Made by a program: the position numbers and the translations under genes | Shown here: positions 9,601 to 19,600 of the stretch, piece by piece | Layout: the number at the start of each line of letters is the position of its first letter | Position numbering within the stretch: position 1 is the first letter of the stretch | DNA from: Alloascoidea africana | Taxonomy: Eukaryota; Ascomycota; Alloascoideomycetes; Alloascoideales; Alloascoideaceae | Direction of reading: 5' to 3' | Assembly: GCA_030581615.1 (NCBI GenBank) | Contig: JAKTTT010000009.1 | Span: 124,001-188,000 of the forward strand | Length of the DNA: 64,000 bases | Notes under the pieces: generated by a model | Told to the model about the DNA's origin: nothing | Database searches by the model: none | Seen by the model: only the letters and a program-made list of their open reading frames with translations

Positions 9601-9915
9601 GGACAAGAAAGCTTCGCGTCCACCACCACCACCACCACCACCCACGACCACGAAACGATAACAAATGGATCAACGACGACAATTACAGATGAAGAGATGC
9701 TGAACTATGGTCTTGAACGATCCGTTCCGGACTCTTCTCCCCTTGATGCACATCATCTCGGTAAAACCCAGAATAATTTTGCAAGACATGATGGACTGAG
9801 ACATGATTACGATGATGAAAGCAAGATGATTGTGGACACTGAAGAAGGCTTGTGGATGGGGGAGGGACAGGGTTATGGATACACAGACTTTGATTATCAT
9901 TCTAGCGGATGGTGA
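6625..9915 (+). CDS. Large disordered regulator with AreA-type N-terminal motif (Mks1-like)
   Basis: A single-exon protein of 1096 aa; the first ATG of the frame is at 6625. Near residue 55-90 the block VWRAFSKCS...GRRLENISWRVLNK fits the fungal motif shared by AreA-type GATA factors, Mks1 and Reg1 (W..FS...G.RLEN.SWR). Near residue 895-915 STRQQMLATELSESLRKSL fits the DUF3295 core of fungal Mks1-like proteins, which also usually end in Gly-Trp, as this one does. The middle is disordered: SPSPSP, an acidic DDDDDDDEE run, Ser-rich WSSVSES. A GATCTA/GATCAG hexamer repeat codes for Asp-Leu then Gln-Asp runs (about residues 95-118). Such proteins are linked to nitrogen and TOR signalling. The family placement is fairly sure; a specific role is not. 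Confidence 0.75.
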   Translation: MTATDTRSMSKDLLHGLSPNGISGPDRTRPPHFLVVSPSLLFENVPGAGASGTHEILTVWRAFSKCSGYVSEGRRLENISWRVLNKSFTCRSELQDLDLDLDLEQDQDQDQDQDQDQRTWTYGDKVWNKSHMPPNHQFPPFDTDVNHDLPNKTQRQEDTNIYIGYDHPSHEIKKDELDSRKQYEQLSQMIQQLLLVTKSNDTNNSESVRKSQGGRPSNEQNQGSMVNRQSSPSPSPSPIQTQQRQQLSKPGETRSSKNSSGNRRPGMTRSSKRHLIGLSNRSKSNPNIYKLSKPTVEKINNERQKKADDDKPPKLNPENISKSQSVPLLDYNKNNNSNVESSVILLETDNHQKTLPEAINAYSNGHKSGLFERRRMKPNIQRQGSGFKKQSQVVNAQSGLGRPVQRILPRDLIMTSLAPMGSGKPIDGKRTTTSRKIFYIDANDGDDDENDENDGKCSDTQDQIKSTKKTSPPKHVYNSDDDDDDDEEKDQSESKTSVREILADDDSDTSSNWSSVSESEFESDDEKGWKEIKFEKQDPVIRPLGLKRGQSALSSLFIKDMAKNKERNENENHASDEQHTRKEIKKSDNNNQHLTDSITTKRRPSLVHHKTVDFLIPSTMASNTLLPLTAATFDPRCFMAPATTTLATFPTVVSSNGNQQQFPSTGSNTNEQHTTSGSFTSTGNLKSGFSHRRSKTSPGGDMHIYDHNRVRDENPMERDSKSQGQYLLSKVASLKNVNDAILSIIPKSATALTFGLHHHLASDFKTEEHLPSTNDKDFSESGIEPCASTTGNGRTSESGKLMKASLEGIKLHRFTNCVLTAKEEKPDVGKLTKSQIVRNSFETANQTDKSKSKSKRHEPPIRKNRSYSFSASTTKTAQEEQSGQSPVSKLSPRSTRQQMLATELSESLRKSLILEQRNLKVTSSSCFAVNHGHTRNRLSHRRTQSNLERHHHQQQHSGDKVKAMEGELQGDNGVEAGLELQEHGQAQTQGQQGQESFASTTTTTTTHDHETITNGSTTTITDEEMLNYGLERSVPDSSPLDAHHLGKTQNNFARHDGLRHDYDDESKMIVDTEEGLWMGEGQGYGYTDFDYHSSGW
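6909..6976. repeat. In-frame hexanucleotide repeats (GATCTA)n and (GATCAG)n
   Basis: Two adjoining six-base arrays encode Asp-Leu and then Gln-Asp dipeptide runs near the N-terminus of the regulator. Confidence 0.9.
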
Positions 9916-10378
9916 TTTCGTTTCAGGATGACTTTTTTTGTTTGTTTGTTTTCTTCTTTTTCTTTTCATATTTGTTTCTTTTCTTATCATTGTTCATTGA
10001 GGGGCATAGATACATTTCACTGGGTTTGTTCATAGTTTCTTGTAGAAGACACAAAAAACATGGGTTTAAGTTACTTTTGGGCTCGAACTTGTCCAAACCA
10101 GCAGGATTCCGAGACACCATCCACCACCATTTTCCCCTTTCTTTCTTTTTTGTTTAGTCCAGGCCGGCCCAGCCCGGGCTTCTTTCGCTCGCTGCAGGTA
10201 CGAAATATAATGTGTCTCGCAAGCGGATCGAAAAGTGGCCGTGGAGGGCGAAACGGAAAGAAACTTCGCTCCTTCGCTTCTCCACGTGAGGCCCGTCTAC
10301 TCAAGCAAACCACCTTCCTTCTTCCTCCTCCGTGACCTCTTCTTCCAGCACCTCTCCCCCAGAGCCTCTCGAGCCGTC
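9916..10378. promoter_or_regulatory. Intergenic leader of the 707-aa protein gene
   Basis: About 460 bp. Pyrimidine-rich after the upstream stop, GC-rich near the downstream gene, with a CACGTGA site at 10283-10289, about 95 bp before the ATG. The downstream reading frame opens at 10235 but has no ATG before 10379. Confidence 0.5.
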
Positions 10379-12502
10379 ATGGATTCGCCCATTCAACAGC
10401 CCTCCTCGCTCGCCGTAGACAGCCGGGCGCACCCGTCCAGCCCGTCCTCCTCCTCTGCCAGTGCTGCTGCTGCTGCCAATGATGCTGCTGCGGCCCTGGG
10501 CACTGGCGTTTCTCCCACAACCCCAGAGCCCAACAACGACAAGACTCTTCTGCTCGCACCGGCCTCTTCGCGATCGACAACTCACACTTCATCCCAATCC
10601 CAGATGTCCGGCCACAGCCAGAATAGCAACAGGTCCATGCCGTCCTCCATGATCTTTGAAAGATCAGTCCAAGACCCTCTCGCTTTTTCTTCATCTTTGT
10701 CCTATTCGTATGGATCCCACCATGCCAACTATCTCCCTATGAACACACAAGGTCACAATCCTCTGTCACGGAAATCCTCAAGGCATGATACAGATGTTAC
10801 GCTGACACCAACAACCACGGAAATAGACTCAGCATCACTCAGGTCGCTCTCCCGTACTGCTACTGGAGGGCTTCGGCCAACTGTTGGCAGTGCCGAGCAT
10901 CTATCAACTCCACTGCACCACTTTCAAGAAAACTACATCGCACCAGCTTTGGACGCATCCACCGAGATATTCACCTCCAAAAATACCGATTTGGAGGAAA
11001 TCGACGTCATCTATGGAAGTCGTCGTAGGTCAAGCGTAATCGGATTGAACTTGGCACTGGGCATGAGTCCTCCTCCTTTCAATTCCAATTCCAATTCCAA
11101 TTCCAACATTATGGGACATTCGAATGACCAGTTTTTGTATCCGCCTTCACCTTCTAAAGAATCAAGCACTAACGAACCTGCTAAATCAAGGGCACTCAAA
11201 TCATCGGCAACTTGGCACTCAAAACGACCAGATAGATCAACTTCTTTCCATCTCCGTTCGGCTTCTTCGTTAATGGGCCTTCAGCCTACTTCTTCTCAAC
11301 CACAACAACAGCAACAGCGTCAAACACACCATAGACAACCCAGTAGATCTCCTTCACACTCGATATCACGCTCTACTTGTTCGAATTCCAACTCTCCTAC
11401 CAAAAACTTACGCCCAACTTTGAGCTTTTGCAGTTTTGCCGATATGGTAAACAATGAAACAGCATTGACCCCTACTTTCTCTCAAAGTGGGAAAACCTCA
11501 CAAACCCAGAATCTCCGGAGAAGTTCGAGTGCTGCAGTAACTTTATCAGGATCTGCTGGTGGTAGTAAAGGTCATTCAACAGGTTTACGTAAAGCTTGGA
11601 GCGGTTTTAGAAGAACACATACAAGCCCCCATCCGCATCTGTCTGAATCCAGAAAAATAGCCACTGAAAAGAAGGAAGAAAATCCAGCAATCAAGAAACT
11701 TTTCAAGAAAACTAGCAAAGAGATGCCTATAACAGTGGTAACGTCTTCTGACAGGGAGGATAAAGAGAAACTGAAAGCATTCACAACAACATCCTCTTCA
11801 TCTCCTCCCCTTTCTCCTGCTCCCTTTTCTTCACCTCTATCACTGGCTTCGGACACAGATAGTCTATCTACCTTTTCTGATTTCAAATTGCAATCGATAT
11901 CTCCCTTAACAGCAACATCAAATCAGAGTTCTCCAATTGCCGATGCTATAGGTGCTAGGACACTAGGAAGCACATCTGCAAAATTGTCTCCTATACAAAT
12001 CCCTACAATGGATGTGTCTGCTCAATCCATGTCTACAAAGTTGGCACAGTTTCTAGACCATCCACAACCCACCAGTAATAATACCAATAATAATACTCGA
12101 CAGGAGTTGGTTACAGAACATAATGTTGAAACAACACCAGGAAACAACATGGCTAGAACCAAAGGTCCACAAACGCATGACCATATTAATTTGATACCAG
12201 AAAGTATCGATGAGTTTATAGGGGATGAAGAATTTGAGTCTGATTCTGACTATTATGATTGTTTTAATGCTAATGAATTTGATGGTGATGATGAGCAAGA
12301 AGAGGAAGAAGAAGGATTCCAGGTTCTATCGCTGGGTGAATCTCTTCGCCAATTGACAACCGAGATTTCAAGTGTCGGTAGCAAACAACTAACAACCTCT
12401 CCTGAATGGTGGAATCAAGGTGAGAATCATGAACAAAAACTTGAAACCCCCACTCATCTTGCGAAACACGACCCAGCTCACACTTCTTCTCCAACAGAAT
12501 GA
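10379..12502 (+). CDS. Disordered Ser/Thr-rich protein, 707 aa, function unknown
   Basis: Single exon; the frame is open from 10235, but the first ATG is at 10379 (MDSPIQQPSS). The protein is low complexity throughout: Ala-rich and Ser-rich N-terminus, NSNSNSNS from a TCCAAT hexamer repeat (about residues 235-243), Gln run, many basic RxxS sites. Three short blocks look ordered or conserved: RSSVIGLNLALGMSPPP, RPTLSFCSFADMVNNE and, near the C-terminus, ESIDEFIGDEEFESDSDYYD followed by an acidic run and GFQVLSLGESLRQL. It follows the Mks1-like gene in tandem and shares its style (acidic DSD patch, phospho-site-rich), but I cannot show homology. Probably a phosphoregulated signalling adaptor; I do not recognise the family. 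Confidence 0.7.
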   Translation: MDSPIQQPSSLAVDSRAHPSSPSSSSASAAAAANDAAAALGTGVSPTTPEPNNDKTLLLAPASSRSTTHTSSQSQMSGHSQNSNRSMPSSMIFERSVQDPLAFSSSLSYSYGSHHANYLPMNTQGHNPLSRKSSRHDTDVTLTPTTTEIDSASLRSLSRTATGGLRPTVGSAEHLSTPLHHFQENYIAPALDASTEIFTSKNTDLEEIDVIYGSRRRSSVIGLNLALGMSPPPFNSNSNSNSNIMGHSNDQFLYPPSPSKESSTNEPAKSRALKSSATWHSKRPDRSTSFHLRSASSLMGLQPTSSQPQQQQQRQTHHRQPSRSPSHSISRSTCSNSNSPTKNLRPTLSFCSFADMVNNETALTPTFSQSGKTSQTQNLRRSSSAAVTLSGSAGGSKGHSTGLRKAWSGFRRTHTSPHPHLSESRKIATEKKEENPAIKKLFKKTSKEMPITVVTSSDREDKEKLKAFTTTSSSSPPLSPAPFSSPLSLASDTDSLSTFSDFKLQSISPLTATSNQSSPIADAIGARTLGSTSAKLSPIQIPTMDVSAQSMSTKLAQFLDHPQPTSNNTNNNTRQELVTEHNVETTPGNNMARTKGPQTHDHINLIPESIDEFIGDEEFESDSDYYDCFNANEFDGDDEQEEEEEGFQVLSLGESLRQLTTEISSVGSKQLTTSPEWWNQGENHEQKLETPTHLAKHDPAHTSSPTE

Positions 12503-13615
12503 ATGAAAAAACAAAAACAAAAAGATAAGGTTCTATTGCTTAATCGCTCTACAAGTATAGCTGGTTGCTTTGAGGTGATGCGAACAGCTTACTATGCAAC
12601 ATCCCTTTTTGCCTTTTATTATGACTTTTTTTGATTCCCTTGTTTCGTAGCGCTTTTTTTTTTTTATTCTTCTTACATTTTTATTTGTTATGACTATATA
12701 TAACTTACCGTATATATATAATAGGGTTTCTTTTGAGTGTTTCCTTTTTCTATTTTTTTTGCTTTTTATTTTTTTCGCTTATTGTTCATTGTGACCTATT
12801 TGTTTTCTTTTTAAAAATCAACCATAGCACAAGTGTATATAGGTCCTGGCACACTTTACATTTCCCACCAAGATCTGTAAGATGTTCGTTTCTTTTGATT
12901 TGAAGACTGGCGGCTGCCTCGTTCTCTAAATTACACGCATATTTTTAACTGGAAAGCACTCTCCTCCCCCCCGTCCATTTCCTTTCTTCACATTACCCTC
13001 AACGTAAAGTAAGTGCACCACTTGTTATACAGTAGTATTCCTACTTTTCCAAAGACAATGAGGTCAATCGATCTTATGATGACTACTGTGTTCTTTTGGT
13101 ATGAATGCCGCAATCATCCATCTTTTGGCCCCGCTGGTTTCTCTCTTTCCCCCAGCTTCTCTATCTTTTGCACTGGGGGGTGTTAAAAGGTGGAGAATCC
13201 TAGAGATGGAACTCGGGGACAAATGAATGATGAATTGTGTCATGACGTTAACTAATCTTCTCTCTGAATGTTTGTTCTGGATCTTGGATTCATTGATTAT
13301 GACGCATACCATTTCATTGACCGCTTGTGTTTACTAACCATATCTTTGTTAGTTGGCCCCATCAATGTTTTGCGCATTGTAATGAAACACATATCCATAG
13401 CATTTTCTGGGGATACATATAGCATTGGAGTAGTAGCAGCTTTGACATCGTAATCTACTTTCTCAGACTTTACAGTTGTTACTAAACTTTAAGAATCTGT
13501 TATCTTACAAATATTTTGCATCACTTTGTAATTCTCATACTTAGAACATTAATATACACACAATTATTATTTTCAAAAAAGTTGTTTTAGTTTTTCTCAT
13601 TTTTTTTTTTCTCTC
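12503..13615. other. Convergent intergenic region, 1.1 kb
   Basis: Lies between the 3' ends of the 707-aa gene and TRA1. T-rich tracts and TATATATA-like stretches (12700-12720) probably serve 3' processing. The short ORFs at 13064-13453 are not conserved. No RNA gene was recognised. Confidence 0.6.
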
Positions 13616-16600
13616 TCAAAGATAAGCCATCCATAAAGTGTCAGCAGCCGCCAGATTTCTTGGGTTCACTGCTTGCGTAATTAGATCCAATACAGTCTGT
13701 GTTGCGACACTGTTTTGAGATACATGGCCCATAGTAGACCCTCTTTTAATCAGCAAATCGACATTTATTTTGACAATTTCTCGGAGCTGTCCATCCTGCA
13801 CGCTTGGCCTATTCTGTTGGGTATACCAGAATATAACCTCATCACGGACAAACAAACTAAGGAATTGTTCCATGTCAAATTCAGGTTCAGAGAGACATCT
13901 ACCAATCGTCAACATGTAAACAGAAAGTATTCCTTCCATTCCCGTTGGCCCAATATACTGTTGGATATTTGGAGTTAATCGGAAAGGAGTGGACTCGTTG
14001 TTGAAGAAAATAGGAGCCCCCCTTTGACCTGTTAGACACGGCAACATTTCTGACATCGAAATGTCCCCTGATTTTGGATCGATATGAATCTTATGAGGCT
14101 GTCTCTGACTGATACACATCAAGAAGGTCATGTAAATAACTCCGGCATACTGGGAACTAAACTGTTTTCGTGAAAACCAATAATCTTCGAAAGAAGAATA
14201 GAGATTGGTGAAATAATCCCTCAACACCGTACTAGGCACAATGGTGGACTGGATACCACTGAGTATCTCGGTCCTGATGCTATGAACATCTGGCTTGGGC
14301 AGTCTTGAATCAAAGGCAACTCTGAGCTGATTGATTGTATAGATAAAGGGATCATCTCTTCCTATGCCCTTCTTCCGACAAAAGTCTTCATATATTGTCT
14401 GCAGCGTCAGGTACTCATTATCATTCATGATCCGGATATGAGGTGACAAAGGTATGGCCATGGGAATTGTAAATTGGATATTTCTTTTCCGACTTTCAAC
14501 CTTTCTTGCGAGCGTGTCGTTGAAAATGCGGAATATTTGGAACACTCGCTCTTCTCGCCTACAGTGTCTGGCCGCAGGGAACTGAACAGCAAATGAATGT
14601 AAGCTGCCATCATGTCCTCGAATTTGAAGCCTCTTGTAGCAAGCACCGAATCCTCTCACAAGATCTAATTTGGGCAAAAACCTGTCAATCTTGATAAAGT
14701 GTGTGTTCGAATCCTTATTTAGCAAGTATTGGCCGGGAACTTCAATATCTTCAAACTTTTGATGATGAAATTCACACAAATGAGGACAAACAACTTCTAG
14801 GTTCACTGTCTTCACTCTTCTGTCTAACTTTTCTTCCAGCCTATCTCGCCAGATTCTTAGCTTGATGATGTAATTCTCTAGATTCGGCTTTGTCTTTATA
14901 AAGTCTTCTTCAAACTCTGATCGAATATGCCTTGGTAACACTGTAACAGCAAATGTGGTAATATTGGACTCAGTAGCACGAGGCAATGTCGCATCAATCC
15001 TGGGGTTCACCAGTCTGTTCATAAACGACACTCCATCATTCAACAATAAAACGACAAGGCGATAGGAGTCTTCGTCCGCATTGCTTTTAAATCGCTGGCT
15101 AACCTGGTCCACAAAAGACTCTAATGACAGTGCAAGCAGAGGGTATGACGTTTTCAAAATCCCCATAATCTCTTCTACATACTCCCAGGGTTGTTTAGGA
15201 CCTCCTGGTCGAGTTGTATTATTGTTTCCACCAGGGGTGTTAGCAATATTTGGACTACTAGCGTTTGAATTGGTACCAGCTGGTGTATTGGCATTACTGG
15301 GATTCGAATTTTGACCATTGCTAGCACTATTGTTAGAGTTGTTACTAGCATTTCTCGCAACCTGCCGAGCTTGTCGTTGAATAACAGCAAAATCTTCTTT
15401 TGTAGTTCGCAGTTGAAAGTGAAGAGCTTGAGGAAATGTCTTTGCAATCTTCATCAAAATGTCTCGCATAATCCTAGCTTCTTTATGAGACAGAGAAGTT
15501 AGCAGTTGCGGAATATAGGTTACCCAATACCAAATTGGAGTGTCTCCTCGATAACTATCAAAGGTAGATGCCAGAGTTCCATTCGCATCATCAAGACTGA
15601 TGAGCCACAATATTCTGCTGAGCAATTTCCTGCTTTTACTATTCTTGAATGAGCCAGCGGCTTGAAGATAGCAGCTGATGGCATTGTTGGCGTACACAAT
15701 ATCTCCAGGATTTTGTTTGAATCTCCTGTCATTGAACGCTCCCCATTCAGCCCAGGCCTTCGCAAGGTTCAAGTCGATTTGAACAGCAGTCGCAAATACT
15801 CGATTGGCCTCGTCAAGGTTATTCAGTTTGGCCAAAAACATTCCTTTTAGAGTAAAAAATTCCGCTTTCTGTTGCGTTGCAAAATACACTAGATTGGTAT
15901 TGCTGATTACATCTAGCCCTGTGTTAAGCTCATTGGGATTTTGATAATGGCACTTTGCTTGTTCACGTAACTTTAAGAATGCCTCCTGAATTTCAATATT
16001 TGGAAGCTGGTAGATCTTTTTCAGTTGGTCAATACAAACCTCCGGCATGTTGTGCTTTCTAGCGACATGTGCAAACCGATTAATCACCCATGCTATTTCA
16101 TGGAAACCCCTATATGCCGAAGAATTTGTGCTGTTGTTTCCGTTGGCTGGACGTATAGTGGGAACCAGAGACATGTAGACTTTGTTAATCACATCAAACG
16201 CATGCCTTCTCCAAGTTACAAGGTCATTCCAAATGTTGATGTCATCCCAAATGTTTGGAAGGCGCTCTCTCCATGCCTGTAGCACTCTTTTAAGCTCATC
16301 GGATTTGGTACTCAAATTCTGAAGGTTGGTAGTTTTCAAACTGGCATAGATTTGGCATGCCTCGTTAAACTCTGTGTATTGTTGGAAGGTGTGGAGCAAA
16401 GAAATGTGCGAACGGGTAAATCTGGTGGGCAGTGAATGCCACTTTCTCAGTGCTAATTGAATACCTTCATCAGATAGCTTTGACAATTCCCGAGCCTTAG
16501 TGGGGTCTTGAGAGTAGCCTTGCAAGCAAATAAACGTCTCGAAAATCTGCCGTCTCGGTGTGGGCACATCCATGACTGTTCTGATTGACTGTTCAAGCGG

Positions 16601-19600
16601 CTCTTTATCATTAATCCAATCCGCAACTCTCCATCCACACTCAAGTAACAAATCTGTAAATCCTTCATGTTTGGCCAACTCTGTTAATATTTCCCAATGT
16701 TGAAGTTTCTCCGCACAATGAATCCAATTATCTTCCCAAAGAGAGTATTCAGAAATACCATAAGGCAGAACACCACTTCTGGCCTTAATTTGAGCGTTTT
16801 CGTATAACTGCATTGCTTTGTCCCATTGCCCAATTTGTTCAAAAGACAAGGCATGATTGGTCTCGCTGTACTTGCATCTTCGTCTCCACAAGCCGTAAAA
16901 AATATCTTCTTCTTGTAATAAGGAGTAAGTCTCAGCAAGAGAATCCAGATTACTCTCTCTGATTTTAGCGCTATCACTAATTGGATTTTCTTCCACACTC
17001 TCCATAATCTTTAAAGCAGGGAACCACGCACAATAGGAATAGCCCAAATACTTTGTTAGGTGAGAAGGCAATTGTAGTTTGTCACACTTGCCAATACCTT
17101 CCAGTAATGTTGAAATAACATTTGGACGCTTTTGTTGCCTGCTGTGGTAGTCCTTTGACACAAGGTTGACAATTCCTCGAAGAAAGTCCATTTTCTCTCG
17201 CTTTGGAACCGAAGCATAGGCAACTGGAAAGAAGCTAACCCATGACGTATGAATTGACTCGTTACACTGGAAGTGAATCTCTGTCAACGGAACGAGAATA
17301 TCATTGGCATGAACATTCGAAATCTCTTTCAAAAATTCAGAGTGCCTTGCAATAAATGCTTTGAGTTCATCAGAAACAGTACTGTCAGTAGTATCTGAAA
17401 CATCTGGCAAGGAATCAGCGATAGTAGAAGAAGCCGGTAGCTTGTACTCGTCTGTAGAGAGACTCAAAACGTAATCATCGTCTGCAGAACCATAAAGTAA
17501 CTGCAAAGCTTGCTTCAGCCAGGGATAATCTGCCAAGTACTCCCAATTTTGCTCTCGAACGACATAGTGTAACCGCTTGTATAGGTCCTTATCAAGACTT
17601 TTATGCAGAATCGTCATTAATTGGTTCCTCAGTTCAATGTCCGCCAATCGTGTGCCCACCAAAAATGGTTGTTCCATACGAACAGTTAGCTCAGTCCTTG
17701 CGAATGATGGCTCTTCGAAGATATGAATGATGATCTTGAAAAGTTGTCGAGATAAAGATACTTGATTGCGGGCTTCGTATAGCATCATCTTAGCCAAAAT
17801 AGCAGCTTTCTCTTTGGTGGTAGGGAAGTCTTGCTTTGAAAAGACCCATTCCTTAACCACAGAAATGATCTTCTCTTGTAACTCATTATCATTAGAACGT
17901 TCAATAAGCTGTGCCAACACTGTCAAGAATATTCTTCTTTTTTCCCGGTCAAGATGAGAAATTCCCATGGATACCAAGTCGATAATTTGTATCATGACCT
18001 TCCAATCGGCCACCTGGCTAGCACCCTCACCAGGCTTGGGTGTGAACAAGTCTTTGCATATTCTGGCAAAGGTGCTTACAACAAGTGGTAGCAACGGGCT
18101 CAGAGAACTTGGAAAGTAAGTGCCAAGAGTTGAGCAAAGTGATAATCCGGCAGCTATGCTACTAGTACCAGTTAAATCTTTTTGAATCACTTCGATTACA
18201 GAATCAACAAAGCTCGTTACTGCTTCTGGTTTTTCTTGCTCTTCGTCCGAAAATTTCTCCTGGATAGCCCTCAAAATCACTCTCAGAATTCTCTGGAGAA
18301 CACCTTGTATTCTCAAATTCTCAGATTTCAGTGGATACTCGAGCAATTTTTCCAGGTAAGATAGCCTGTCTATTATCCACTCTGAGTCCTTCCATTCGAT
18401 AGTAACATCCAGAACATCAAGAGTGTTAAGACAGTATCCAACAATGTTTGGATCGCTGAGGTCGTTTTGCATCAAAAACCTTTCAAACTTTAGCAGCTTC
18501 TCAGGTATTGCTGGCCAGTGGCCTGGACTCAATAACTCATAAAGGACTTCAAGTGTCCTCCTTGCGTTCTCGTTATCCAATGCTCTTTTAGGTGACATGC
18601 AGATAAATCGGGTCAAACAAATGATGGTGGACTCTTTTTGATTTGAAGGGATATCATATTTCGGCAGAGAAGCAACCATTTCAAGACTAGAGCCTGGTGC
18701 AAGACCCAACTCTACATCTGTATAGTCTTTTGCATCCTTTTTGCCAGCAGCGATTTCCTCTCTTAACAAGGCAGTATCTTCCCATTTCAGGAGTAACTCC
18801 GATAGATCGATAGCAAGCATTTGACTCTCATTTCCAGCGTTATGAAGGGTAATCAGTTTACCAAGCGCCGAAACAATATTAGGGATGAAATGATCCCTGG
18901 AGTCGAAAAACAATTCAGAGTGTCGGACTATAAATTGGTAAACGCTGATGACTGAAGCTATGCTATAACCGTGCTCGCTTAACACCCTTCTCGGATACTT
19001 GACCCATAATGGCGAATTCATTCTCTTTGGTAAAACGGGGGCCAATAAATCCAGTGCTTGCCTAACAAGGAAACGGGTATCACTATCATGGGTTCTTAGC
19101 AAAGCAACATATATCTGAATAACAATCTTTGATGGAGTGTCATATGCTGCAATGAAATAAGCGATGACAACATAGGCCGCCTGTTTAGACAGAGCATCTT
19201 CATGTTTAAGAGAATTCCATCCGAATTTGATGATATCTTTGCGCAATCCTTCAATAAGCTCTTTGCCATACTTTATGAAAATTGCAGCAACTTGCAAAAA
19301 TTCAAGCTTATAATGATCAACAGCACCATGACTCTCGTTATTGTTCTCCAAAAGACTGCCTCTCCATACTTTTGTGTGAAGCTGATCCAACCAACTTGGA
19401 AACTTGGTCGGCCCGCTTGTCGAATGCCCAAACCTGTTCAAATCGCCATGGGTCCGACCTTCAACAATAAGGATAGGGTTAATGATCTGCTTTAGAAAGT
19501 ACTTTCTGGAAAAAAGAGGTACATCCTTGTCAAGGGCCTTGGAGAAGCAAAGCGTGAGATATGTTCCTCTAATTTCTACATCGTCGTTCATAATGACATT

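Noticed and set aside
12503-13615. Possible small gene between the 707-aa gene and TRA1
   Set aside because: Frames at 13064-13453 oppose each other and have no recognisable content; T-rich DNA fits two converging 3' ends.
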